Source: UBA1563 sp037440065
GTDB lineage: Bacteria; Bacteroidota; Ignavibacteria; Ignavibacteriales; Ignavibacteriaceae
Assembly (NCBI GenBank): GCA_037440065.1
Contig: JBBIUV010000016.1
Coordinates: forward strand, 620,001 to 684,000
DNA length: 64,000 nt
Direction of reading: 5' to 3'
Both the position numbers and the translations under genes were made by a program. A model generated the notes under the pieces. The model was given only the letters and a program-made list of their open reading frames with translations. It was not told the origin of the DNA and did not search any database. Position 1 is the first letter of the stretch, and every line of letters starts with the position of its first letter. Shown one piece after another: positions 36,498-45,305 of this stretch.

Positions 36498-36563
36498 GAT
36501 TTTCCTTTTATTAAACTTTGATTTGAGTTGAAGAGATTATCAGCACAATTTTTTATCATCGTG

Positions 36564-36582
36564 ATAACCTCAAACAGGTTAT
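36564..36582. repeat. Hairpin ATAACCT-CAAAC-AGGTTAT
   Basis: A 7-bp perfect stem with a 5-nt loop in the 145-bp gap between the NHL gene end and the PLD gene start. There is no T-run, so a terminator is uncertain. An interspersed palindrome is equally possible. Confidence 0.45.
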
Positions 36583-36642
36583 ATTCTTATGGGTAAGATA
36601 GGCGATAAATCGCAGCATTAGAGAGATGTGAAAACTATTCTC

Positions 36643-37716
36643 TCAACGTATATCGGTTGAAAGAATAAATCTAACAATTTTATTACTTCCGGCGTCAAGC
36701 ACGTATAAAGTCTTATCTAAAAACGCAACACCTGATGGTTTTGTAAATACACTGGGACCGCCGAAAGAGTGCATTTCTTCACCGTATTGATTGAACTTAT
36801 AAACGCTGTCTTTTGCTGAATTGCCATCTGCCACATAAATATTTCCATATTGATCTAGACAGCATCCGGTTGGCTGTCCAAACTTATTTGGTTGGGCGTA
36901 AGGTGTTCCATCATAAGGAGAAAACTGGCTTACATATTTTTCCTCAACCGATGATACAAAGAAGTGAAACCACTGGGTCTTAAAGCTTGTTTCACCGGAA
37001 AAGGTAGCAATAAAATCTACATTTTTTTTATTGAAAGGAGTCATGCAATTAATTCCATTTGCAGAAATTAATCCTGAACTTAACGGATCCAAGTTTGGAA
37101 CTCTTCCGATAAGTGAATCCCCTTCTCCTACATTAAAATATTTTTTAGGTTGAAATTTCAAAATGGAATTATCGGGATCGTACACACTCGTATTACTTGG
37201 ACCACTTCTAGCAACATAATAGGAGTTGTCATAGAATGCAGCTACTGCAGTATATTTCCTGAGAGGATAATTAAAGTCAGCTGCACGAGGTAAAATTCTT
37301 GTAACCGGTGCATTTGCCAAATCATGTTGAGCTGCAAATAAATCTATCTTATAAACCGCACTGTATGTGGTTCCTAGTGTATCAAACTCAGAACAAACAA
37401 TAAGGTTCAATCGGTAATCTTGTGCTATCGAACGAGGATGAGGAAGTGTCTTGGAACCAAGCACCACACCGGCGGTGTTAAGCATAACAATTCTGTTGTT
37501 GTCTGTATCGCAAACATAAATAAATGGTTCTTTACCAACTAAGATTGCCTGAGGATTATTAAACCCTTCCCACGATGGAGATAACTGAACATAAACGGTA
37601 TCTCCCGTTGTATTTACATCTTTTTTATTTGAATTGAATTCGTTGAGATTTAGTTTATCTCCACATCCAAAGAAAAACGGAATAGTGAGAATCAGATATT
37701 TAAAATATTTTTTCAT
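36643..37716 (-). CDS. NHL-repeat lipoprotein
   Basis: 357 aa. Lipoprotein signal peptide with lipobox FFGC (C18), followed by a linker and beta-propeller blades. The NHL-like motifs are visible as GFNNPQAILVGKEPFIYVCD, CCLDQYGNIYVADGN and SGVAFLDKTLYVLDAGSNK, each with the 'P.g.a.d..g.iyV.D...n.i..f' pattern. It would form a six-bladed propeller on the periplasmic or outer leaflet. Such propellers typically bind proteins or glycans. It is the last gene of the six-gene envelope run, 6 nt after the PorV/Q gene. Confidence 0.85.
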   Translation of the reverse strand: MKKYFKYLILTIPFFFGCGDKLNLNEFNSNKKDVNTTGDTVYVQLSPSWEGFNNPQAILVGKEPFIYVCDTDNNRIVMLNTAGVVLGSKTLPHPRSIAQDYRLNLIVCSEFDTLGTTYSAVYKIDLFAAQHDLANAPVTRILPRAADFNYPLRKYTAVAAFYDNSYYVARSGPSNTSVYDPDNSILKFQPKKYFNVGEGDSLIGRVPNLDPLSSGLISANGINCMTPFNKKNVDFIATFSGETSFKTQWFHFFVSSVEEKYVSQFSPYDGTPYAQPNKFGQPTGCCLDQYGNIYVADGNSAKDSVYKFNQYGEEMHSFGGPSVFTKPSGVAFLDKTLYVLDAGSNKIVRFILSTDIR

Positions 37717-37722
37717 CTTCTT

Positions 37723-38718
37723 TTACAAACCTAAAATAATTGAGAATCGATGAGCTGTTCCCAATCTCACAAAATTGGAATATGCATAATCGAGAGTAAT
37801 TTTGGCAAAACTTATTGGAACAAAAACTCCTGCACCAAAAGTATAATTTTGTTCATCAACATTAAACTTATACCCGCCTCGTAAGAAAAAGGATGAATTG
37901 ATCGTCGGTTCACTGAAAGTATATTCGGCCCCAACAGCAACATTTTCGCTATTGTCATTCGGATGGTTTAACTGAATTGATGTCGTTAGTTTGTTCATTT
38001 CAGTTTCGTAGGGTTCAAAGGCAAAACCAATTCTAAACATTGTTGGAGGTGAAAAAGCTTGCCATTCTGATTTTGTTCTCTTTCCGGTTAGAACGACTTC
38101 CCCATCCGGCGCAAGATTATTTCCAAAGTTGGTCATTGCTACCGCAAATCGAGAAGAACCAAGTCCTGTCCAATAATACGTACCCAGGTCAATCATAACA
38201 CCGCGCATTTTTAATTTATCTAAGGTTTCCTCAATGTATTTTATTGTTCCGCCAAAGCTGAATTGATTCGTCATTTTTCTTGAATAAGTAACACCGAATG
38301 CAATATCACCAAAACCAAAATATTCACCCGTCCCAAATGGTTGAAATTCAGTTGTAACCGGCATATCTTTCATAGATAAAGCGGTAAACGATAAACCAAA
38401 TGCATTTGATTCATCTAAATGATAAACTGCACCAATAAACTCGTGGTTGATATCAACGATCCATGTATTATGTGAAAAAATCGCTTGATCATCTGTAAAT
38501 TGAACAAGTCCAGCCGGATTCCAATATAATGCTGACGCGTCATTCGCAACTGCAACGAACGCTTGTCCCATAGCTTCTGCTCTACCACCAACACCAATTT
38601 TTAGGAATTGTGCTGTGGAAATTCCAGCACGCTGACCGCCAAGCACCGGGAATAATTGCGCATTTGTTTTTAAATTAGATGAAACAATAAGAAATATAAG
38701 TAATAAAATTTTTTTCAT
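37723..38718 (-). CDS. PorV/PorQ-family outer-membrane beta-barrel
   Basis: 331 aa with signal peptide (ILLLIFLIVSSNLKTNAQ). The N-terminal segment FLKIGVGGRAEAMGQAFVAVANDASALYWNPAGL is the FadL/PorV-type signature, followed by repeated amphipathic strands ending in the aromatic YSNFVRLGTAHRFSIILGL. PorV is the T9SS component that carries cargo for sortase-mediated anchoring, and PorQ-like relatives are common in FCB genomes. It sits directly between the NHL lipoprotein and the TonB receptor, 2 nt from the latter. Confidence 0.88.
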   Translation of the reverse strand: MKKILLLIFLIVSSNLKTNAQLFPVLGGQRAGISTAQFLKIGVGGRAEAMGQAFVAVANDASALYWNPAGLVQFTDDQAIFSHNTWIVDINHEFIGAVYHLDESNAFGLSFTALSMKDMPVTTEFQPFGTGEYFGFGDIAFGVTYSRKMTNQFSFGGTIKYIEETLDKLKMRGVMIDLGTYYWTGLGSSRFAVAMTNFGNNLAPDGEVVLTGKRTKSEWQAFSPPTMFRIGFAFEPYETEMNKLTTSIQLNHPNDNSENVAVGAEYTFSEPTINSSFFLRGGYKFNVDEQNYTFGAGVFVPISFAKITLDYAYSNFVRLGTAHRFSIILGL

Positions 38719-38720
38719 AA

Positions 38721-41522
38721 TTAAAATCTCAGACTAAGTCCAACTTTTACATTTCTCCGGGTTAAATATCTAGCCGGATTAAAAGGATAAGCACTGATCG
38801 GAGTTTGCAGATCAGGATACAACGGATCATTCCACGTCGTAGGCGTTGGAGCTCCAAGCTCGTAGGCTTTGCCGGTTGTAGGATTGATTATTGCCGAATT
38901 CTTTGAATCAAAAAGATTATTTACTTCCGCGAAGAAAGTAAAATTCAGTGAACTTATTTTGAAATATTTTTCAAAGTTCAGATCAATCCAAAACCAATTT
39001 TCTCCAATCTTGTTATTCCGGTCATTGTAAATCGTTACGTATTCAGGTCTGCCGTCAGTTAAATATTTTCCGGTAAAAACAGCCGGAGTGTAGCGTTTAC
39101 CCGATTCAAACTGGGCCCTGATATAGATATTGTAATCATCCAAAATACCGTTTCCAAATCCAAACAATGCATTATTTTTTTCAATATAAAAATTAGTTGA
39201 AACGGAAGCATTCAACGGACGATCCCAGGTCATGTAAAATTCTTTTATTGATTCCGATAAGGAACCGCGTTGTACGAGAATTCCTTCATCCGGTGATGAA
39301 CTTTTTCCAGTAACGATCGAGTAGGTGAAATTGAAAGAGCCTGTAAAAGTTTTCCCAATTCTTTTCTTGTATTCAACTTCAACACCGCGTGATCTAGCAT
39401 AATCAGAATTTACATAGGTAGTGAAAGATTTTGATGAAAGTCTAGCTGATCTAATAATCGCCGACCTTGTGCTTACATAATCGAAAATATCTTTATAATA
39501 AGCAGTTAAGGTAAGTATATCATCGGGGGAAAATTGAGTTTTGATTCCTAACTCATACGCTACAGTTGTTTCGGGATTTAAATCAGGATTGCCAAATTTT
39601 TGGAAAGACGATTGAGCACTAACCGGATTTAACTTTGCGTAAACGAATTGTGGATTCGGCCATTTGCTAAAATGTCCATACGAGAAAAAGAGTGTCTGGT
39701 AATCTGAAACCGGATGCGAAATTCCGAGTCTCGGACTTAAACGGGCTTTAAATCTTCTGCCAAAAAAGTTTAGAGTTTTATCGTTGTAGCTTTCTCTAAC
39801 TTTATCGGGAATTGTAATTACATCGGGATTCTTAATCGCGTCATCAACAAATTTTCCGGGGAACCAATAATCCATTCTTAAACCGAAGTTCAAGATCATC
39901 CCAGAAAAATTAATATTGTCTTGAATATAAAACGCACCTTTTGCAGGATGCACTTTATAAATATCATTGTTCAGTCCTAACTCACCAACCCAAGGTTGAT
40001 AAATATCAACTACTTGCATTTCTTGAGCCTGGAAATCAAACCCAGCTTTAAATTTATTCTTTTCATCGAAGAAACTTGTTAGATCGCCTTTAAGAGAAAA
40101 TTCTTGAACATAGTGATCATGCCAGGTGTATGGATTTCCAATATCCCAAAATCCATCTCCTGGAATTACTCCAATGGTATCATTACCTGTATTGTAATAT
40201 TGCACGGGGAAATTGGTGATGTCTTGTGGTTCAAGATATTCATACCACTTTTTTCCGTTGGCATCGGCGCGTAAATGAGTGAAAAATGCGTTTGCTTTCA
40301 GTTCGTAAAAAGTTTTTGGACTAAGAGTATGCGTTAAACTTAATGTTTGATAAACATTACTATGAGTATAAGTGTTTGCATTATCAAAATTGTTCTGGAA
40401 ATTATATTGATAACCGGGACTTGGTTCAACATATTCAAGATTCGATTGGAGCGACTGTGAATTCTGATTAATATTTACAGATTGATTAAATGAATATTGC
40501 AGCTTAATCGTCGGTGTAATTTTATAAGTTAACTTTCCCAACCAGAACCAACTGTTTTCAGCGCGTGGAGCAAATCGGGAACCATGAAAAATAGATGAAA
40601 CTACTTGACGTGCCGTTGCCTTATTATATCCTTGGGTAATTCCATCGGTTACACCCAAATAAAAATTTCCAAAAAGACTTATGCTACCTGGAATTTGAAT
40701 TCCTAATTCCGGTAGAAGTGAAGAAGTAATTGGCTCGGGACCGCTAAAGTTTGCCTCAACTATATCGGTATTAAAAACATGGAAAGAATTTTTGCCAAAC
40801 ATGTTGTCATTCTTATAAGAGAAAAAACCGTGGTACTTTTCTCCTCCTTCTTTAGTCCGAACGTTTACAACTCCTGAAGTAGCTTGACCAAACTCGGCGT
40901 TATATCCCCCAGTGATAACTTCTACTTCCTCAATTGCATTCGCAGAAAGCTGTAATCCAAAACCGGTTCCAGCCAACGGATCTTGTACAGAAACACCATC
41001 TAATAAAAACGCGTTTTCGTTTGAGCGACCCCCTCTGATATGAATTTCGTTATCCGATTTTACTACTCCCGCCTGTTGTACAACAATCTCAGAAATGTTT
41101 TCTAATCGTGCAGCTTGAATGTCTTCTTTGGAGATGGTTCTTTTACTTTGTGTTTCTTCTGCATCAAGCATAGGTCTTGCACCAACAATGACAACTTCCT
41201 GACCCAACGTTAAGGCAGATTCTTCTAACTCAATATCCAACTGTTTTGTTTTCCCACGTTCAACTTTTATAGCACCGTATTTAACAGCTTTATAGCCAAT
41301 GAGCGATACTTCAAGGTTGTATGTGCCCGGATTAATATTTTTAATAAGATATTTTCCGTCAAAGTCTGTTGCTGCGCCATAATACGTTCCTTTAAGAAGG
41401 ATATTAACACCGAGCAAAGCTTCTTTTGATTTCTTTTCAGTCACTCTTCCGGAAATAGAACCGGTCTCCTGAGCGAAAAGTGAACAGAAAGAAAGTATGA
41501 TTATTGAGAGTAGTAATTTCAT
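38721..41522 (-). CDS. TonB-dependent receptor with carboxypeptidase-regulatory-like N-terminal domain
   Basis: 933 aa outer-membrane receptor. Signal peptide; CarboxypepD_reg-like domain at about 20-105 (ETGSISGRVTEKKSKEALLG, GTYNLEVSLIGYK); plug domain (ISEIVVQQAGVV, IHIRGGRSNENAFLLDGVSV, VEVITGGYNAEFGQATSG) and a 22-strand barrel with a C-terminal aromatic VGLSLRF. The CarboxypepD_reg extension is typical of Bacteroidetes SusC-type receptors and their relatives, but no SusD partner is present. The ATG overlaps the upstream lipoprotein stop as ATGA. Substrate not predictable. Confidence 0.93.
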   Translation of the reverse strand: MKLLLSIIILSFCSLFAQETGSISGRVTEKKSKEALLGVNILLKGTYYGAATDFDGKYLIKNINPGTYNLEVSLIGYKAVKYGAIKVERGKTKQLDIELEESALTLGQEVVIVGARPMLDAEETQSKRTISKEDIQAARLENISEIVVQQAGVVKSDNEIHIRGGRSNENAFLLDGVSVQDPLAGTGFGLQLSANAIEEVEVITGGYNAEFGQATSGVVNVRTKEGGEKYHGFFSYKNDNMFGKNSFHVFNTDIVEANFSGPEPITSSLLPELGIQIPGSISLFGNFYLGVTDGITQGYNKATARQVVSSIFHGSRFAPRAENSWFWLGKLTYKITPTIKLQYSFNQSVNINQNSQSLQSNLEYVEPSPGYQYNFQNNFDNANTYTHSNVYQTLSLTHTLSPKTFYELKANAFFTHLRADANGKKWYEYLEPQDITNFPVQYYNTGNDTIGVIPGDGFWDIGNPYTWHDHYVQEFSLKGDLTSFFDEKNKFKAGFDFQAQEMQVVDIYQPWVGELGLNNDIYKVHPAKGAFYIQDNINFSGMILNFGLRMDYWFPGKFVDDAIKNPDVITIPDKVRESYNDKTLNFFGRRFKARLSPRLGISHPVSDYQTLFFSYGHFSKWPNPQFVYAKLNPVSAQSSFQKFGNPDLNPETTVAYELGIKTQFSPDDILTLTAYYKDIFDYVSTRSAIIRSARLSSKSFTTYVNSDYARSRGVEVEYKKRIGKTFTGSFNFTYSIVTGKSSSPDEGILVQRGSLSESIKEFYMTWDRPLNASVSTNFYIEKNNALFGFGNGILDDYNIYIRAQFESGKRYTPAVFTGKYLTDGRPEYVTIYNDRNNKIGENWFWIDLNFEKYFKISSLNFTFFAEVNNLFDSKNSAIINPTTGKAYELGAPTPTTWNDPLYPDLQTPISAYPFNPARYLTRRNVKVGLSLRF

Positions 41523-43069
41523 GGCGTTAAATTGAAATCTTGGAATAAAACCTTAGTTAATAAATTTTTCACACTTCCTGCAATTCCGTTAATACGATGC
41601 AGAGGCATACCAATAAAGAAAATACTTCTTTCGCTATTCTCAAAGCCGATGAATCCCTTTAATTCTTTCTTAGGGAAATAATAAATTGGAGTTACGCCAA
41701 TATTGCTCAAATAGAATGATCGCGCTCTTGCTAAAGAAGAAGTAACTTGAAGTTTTGGATAATCAGTATGCGTGGTATCCCATGCTGAGGAGCCAATCGG
41801 AAGGAACGTCGTATAATCACTACTATCTGGAGTTATTGGAAGAAAGCCCTGGATTTGTGATAGTTCTACTGTTTGAGGGAATTGCAGCGAGAAAAATATT
41901 TTTCCACCAAGCGAGGTATATTTTTGAACCGATGCACTTGCAAGATCAAGTGAAGGATCATTGTCGCTATACCAGATTACGCAATCGAAAAGTTTTATTG
42001 TTTCTAAAAAAGTGGAATTCAAAAAAGGTGGTTTTTGATTAAAGATATCATAAAAATCATATTTATCTTTTATCAGAACACTATCATTCAACATGTTTGT
42101 ATAAAAGTCGGGAGCGTTATCAACTTTTTTAGAATCATCAACAACAACAAACTTCCCTTTCGGTTTCTTAACAAACCAGCCCGGTTTACTATTCTTTTGA
42201 GTTGCAGAACTTAACCAATTTGATTTGGCACCTGAAATATCTTCTGCTTGAACGTAAAAAGTATTGTTTGAATTGTAAAGTAATCCGGGGAGTTTAATCT
42301 TCTGTCCGGAAACCGGATTAACAGCTTGATTATTTGGATCACCATCAATTAAAATATCCATTAATGGAGTTGAATTCGAAAAATCTTTTGTGCGAATGGT
42401 AATTAATTTTACACTGCCGTTTATAGAGACCGAATTGTTAGTGTCGTTCAACGCAATATTAATATGTTGAATTGTTTTTTCTCCGTCAATATCGTTAGCA
42501 TTCCAACCAAAAGACATCACGGTGAAAGATGTGTCAGGATGTGAGGAAAGAATATTCCATTCAACCGTCGGAGCCGTATTTTTGATTGGTAATTTTAAAG
42601 AAGCCGGATTAGGATCGATCAAGCCGATATCAACGAATTCTTCACCTGAATCCCATAAGTTATTCCCGTTCAGATCAGTAAAAGGTTCCGGACCGTAATT
42701 AATATTGTTTTGAACTATTTGAGTATCGTACTTCCCATTACCAGAATTATCGACTGCAGAAACTTTAAAGGAAAATATTGTATCAACTGCCCCGATCTGA
42801 AGTGCAAAAAGACTATCATTTTTTGAAGTAAACGACCAATGGATTCCATCCCACGATAAATAGTAACCTACGATAAAACCGTCCGGATCGTCTCCACTCC
42901 AATGTAACTTAATAGTGCTCTGCTGTTGAGAAACCGTGCTATCGGGGTTGAGAAATATTTTTGTTGAAGGAGCTTTGTTAGCAACGGGATTATCAACCAG
43001 TTTCTCATTACATGCGTAAAAGAAAATCACTCCAATTAAAACTAAAACGGCTGTAAATTTATTTATCAT
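41519..43069 (-). CDS. Lipoprotein with FN3-like repeats and a GATase-1-like C-terminal domain
   Basis: 516 aa. The lipobox FYAC (C20) gives a lipoprotein. Residues about 35-120 form an FN3/Ig-like domain (IKLHWSGDDPDGFIVGYYLSWD), with a second such domain about 165-290. The C-terminal 210 residues (GKFVVVDDSKKVDNAPDFY, LFDCVIWYSDNDPSLDLASA, KYTSLGGKIFFSLQF) look like a class-I glutamine-amidotransferase-like or ThuA-like Rossmann fold, as found in Bacteroidetes surface lipoproteins, but with no obvious catalytic Cys. It overlaps the TonB gene by 4 nt, suggesting a surface partner of that receptor. Function inferred only. Confidence 0.78.
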   Translation of the reverse strand: MINKFTAVLVLIGVIFFYACNEKLVDNPVANKAPSTKIFLNPDSTVSQQQSTIKLHWSGDDPDGFIVGYYLSWDGIHWSFTSKNDSLFALQIGAVDTIFSFKVSAVDNSGNGKYDTQIVQNNINYGPEPFTDLNGNNLWDSGEEFVDIGLIDPNPASLKLPIKNTAPTVEWNILSSHPDTSFTVMSFGWNANDIDGEKTIQHINIALNDTNNSVSINGSVKLITIRTKDFSNSTPLMDILIDGDPNNQAVNPVSGQKIKLPGLLYNSNNTFYVQAEDISGAKSNWLSSATQKNSKPGWFVKKPKGKFVVVDDSKKVDNAPDFYTNMLNDSVLIKDKYDFYDIFNQKPPFLNSTFLETIKLFDCVIWYSDNDPSLDLASASVQKYTSLGGKIFFSLQFPQTVELSQIQGFLPITPDSSDYTTFLPIGSSAWDTTHTDYPKLQVTSSLARARSFYLSNIGVTPIYYFPKKELKGFIGFENSERSIFFIGMPLHRINGIAGSVKNLLTKVLFQDFNLTP

Positions 43070-43112
43070 GAACTAACTTATTATTATTGAAAGTAACGAC
43101 CACTTCCCGTTT

Positions 43113-43135
43113 CCCTCTCTCCTTGCAGAGAGAGG
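43113..43135. repeat. Hairpin CCCTCTCTC/GAGAGAGGG upstream of the lipoprotein gene
   Basis: A 9-bp stem with a short loop in the 80-bp gap between two genes of the secreted cluster. Sequences of this type (CCCTCTCTCC...GAGAGAGGG) are often dispersed in genomes. It may also act as an intercistronic mRNA processing or stabilising hairpin. Confidence 0.5.
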
Positions 43136-43149
43136 GATTAAGGATAAGG

Positions 43150-45294
43150 TTATTTAAGCAGCATCATTTTCTTTACTTGAGTAAAGTTATCGACTGAAAG
43201 TGTATAGAAATAAACACCGGAATTCAGTAAACCGGCATCAAAAGCAACATTATATGTTCCTGGGTTCATCATTCGGTTTGCAAGAACGCGAACTTCTTGA
43301 CCAAGAATATTATAAATCTTAATTGTCACAAATCCGGACTTTGGAATCGAATAAACAATATTTGTTGTTGGATTAAACGGATTTGGATAATTCTGTTTTA
43401 AAGAATAATCTACCGGAGAACCAATAGCTTCATCTTCAATTGCTGTAGGAACGTAACCGGTAATATCATCATCTTTTCTTGGAGCTAATTTGTAATATGA
43501 GTGAGTGAAACCAAGAATACCGGTAATTGAGCCGAACTTATCTCCTGCATTAACTTTAACAGCTGAAGCACCGGCATTAAAACTAGTGTTCCCATCTGAC
43601 CAAATAACTCTGGTATGTGGTAAAACACCATCATTTACGTACGATTCACCATAATTAAAATTACCATCGGCATTCGCTAAATCAATAGTAACATCTTTAT
43701 AAGTTACAAGGCACCCTGACCACTGCTCTGCAGCAACGGTCCCGAGCACCGAAGTACCAATTGTTTCTGTCAAAAGGTATTCAGGGGCAGGTAAAGCATT
43801 GTCGTGAGAATTAACTACAATGGCTGCTAAACTATCAATTCTCACACCTAAAGAACCGAGTAAAACCACTCCTTCAACAGTTATATTATCTCCTCGTTTA
43901 AGATTAGTAACTTCAGAACCGTGTGTTCCAGATGTACCAAGTAAAATGGCACTCCAAGGGCCCTGTCCATTTTGAAAATAAACGCGCGGAGGATTACTTC
44001 CGTGATTACCAGGAATATCGGATGTATCTGCTGTTACAAGTCCATTTAAAGTTACATGATATCCGTTGTAGCTGCTATAGGCGCTTCCAAATGGACTGTA
44101 ACGCACATGTTGGATTGCAAGAGGTTTGTTCAATACGAAATATGAGTAACGACTCGTTGCAAGATTTCCTGGGCTTGTTGATGATAACCCGTTATTGTCG
44201 GTAGCTTTAACATAAAAATCTACAAACGCTGAATCAGAAGATATTTTTGGAATTATACATGTATAAACTAAGGAATCAGCACCGGTGCCTTTAGTCATAT
44301 CTAAGGAATCTACATTACCGCCATTTACTCTTTTGAAAAGTTTTGCACTGGTAACCGATGCACCCTGGAGCCCTTTAATCGTTGCGGTTACGGTAACATC
44401 ATCATTTGCTGAAACTACTGAAGGAGTACGTTTTACATTAGAAACACTTGGTGGTGAAACTAATATAGGACCTAAATCTTCCGGATAAAGTGGAACGATT
44501 TCCCAAACATTATTATATGCTTCAAGTAAACCTCTAACATATGTTAATTGCGAACCAACCGGTGGTGGAGTATAGGATGGTCTAATTGTTCTAGCTGGAG
44601 CAGTTTTAAAATAATTTGATTGAGCATACAACTGAATTTTATGACCGGAAAGATCATTGATATTAAATCCACCTGCAGAAGATCCTGTCCCGGTAACTAA
44701 ATCGGAAGTAATTAGCGGATGTTGTTCATCAGCAGTAAAGATTACATACATTCCCAGATATTTTCTAAGATTATAATTAAATGATCCATCCGGGAGATAA
44801 CAACTATCGATAGTAAGCGGAATTGGGTCTGGTCTTTTTGCATGCTGTTCAACTAAACTAATCTCTATTGGTTGAGGAGCAGTTATAAGAACCAATTCGG
44901 TTGCCGGAGGATAAGGAGTAACAACTCCGGTGAATTCATAAGTACCGGTGGTATCAGCTAAATCAAACAATGTACCTTGCGTAACAGTATCATTTTGTAA
45001 TATCATTAATCCCGACCATTCACTTGCATCGCTAGCTTCAATGTAACTTGCCCAACGTGTTCCCGCTGATAGTATTATTCGCCTATCCGTCTGAGCATTG
45101 ACTAACGGACTAACCAAGATTTGCCCTTGTACCCGTACTGTATCACCAGCTAATGGTGAGTTTGGCCAGGTAGAAGGATTTAGAGAATCGTGTATAAAAT
45201 TAATATCGTGCAATGTTACTAAGGGGTAATTAGACTGTGCCATTGTTAATCCGCTTAGTATAAGTATCAATGCGAATAGAGATCTCATTTTCAT
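43150..45294 (-). CDS. Secreted T9SS type A protein with OB-like domains
   Basis: 714 aa. Signal peptide (SLFALILILSGLTMAQ). The body contains beta-rich, OB-like regions, for example AGDTVRVQGQILVSPLVN, TLFDLADTTGTYEFTGVV and YNGYHVTLNGLVTADTSD, resembling DUF5689-type domains, and one Ig-like segment (SNVKRTPSVVSANDDVTVTA). The C-terminal NYPNPFNPTTNIVYSI...KKMMLLK is a textbook T9SS sorting domain. AGGAG precedes the ATG at 45294 with 7-nt spacing. It is the second gene of the envelope run; cargo function is unknown. Confidence 0.88.
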   Translation of the reverse strand: MKMRSLFALILILSGLTMAQSNYPLVTLHDINFIHDSLNPSTWPNSPLAGDTVRVQGQILVSPLVNAQTDRRIILSAGTRWASYIEASDASEWSGLMILQNDTVTQGTLFDLADTTGTYEFTGVVTPYPPATELVLITAPQPIEISLVEQHAKRPDPIPLTIDSCYLPDGSFNYNLRKYLGMYVIFTADEQHPLITSDLVTGTGSSAGGFNINDLSGHKIQLYAQSNYFKTAPARTIRPSYTPPPVGSQLTYVRGLLEAYNNVWEIVPLYPEDLGPILVSPPSVSNVKRTPSVVSANDDVTVTATIKGLQGASVTSAKLFKRVNGGNVDSLDMTKGTGADSLVYTCIIPKISSDSAFVDFYVKATDNNGLSSTSPGNLATSRYSYFVLNKPLAIQHVRYSPFGSAYSSYNGYHVTLNGLVTADTSDIPGNHGSNPPRVYFQNGQGPWSAILLGTSGTHGSEVTNLKRGDNITVEGVVLLGSLGVRIDSLAAIVVNSHDNALPAPEYLLTETIGTSVLGTVAAEQWSGCLVTYKDVTIDLANADGNFNYGESYVNDGVLPHTRVIWSDGNTSFNAGASAVKVNAGDKFGSITGILGFTHSYYKLAPRKDDDITGYVPTAIEDEAIGSPVDYSLKQNYPNPFNPTTNIVYSIPKSGFVTIKIYNILGQEVRVLANRMMNPGTYNVAFDAGLLNSGVYFYTLSVDNFTQVKKMMLLK

Positions 45295-45305
45295 TTTGTG
45301 ACTCC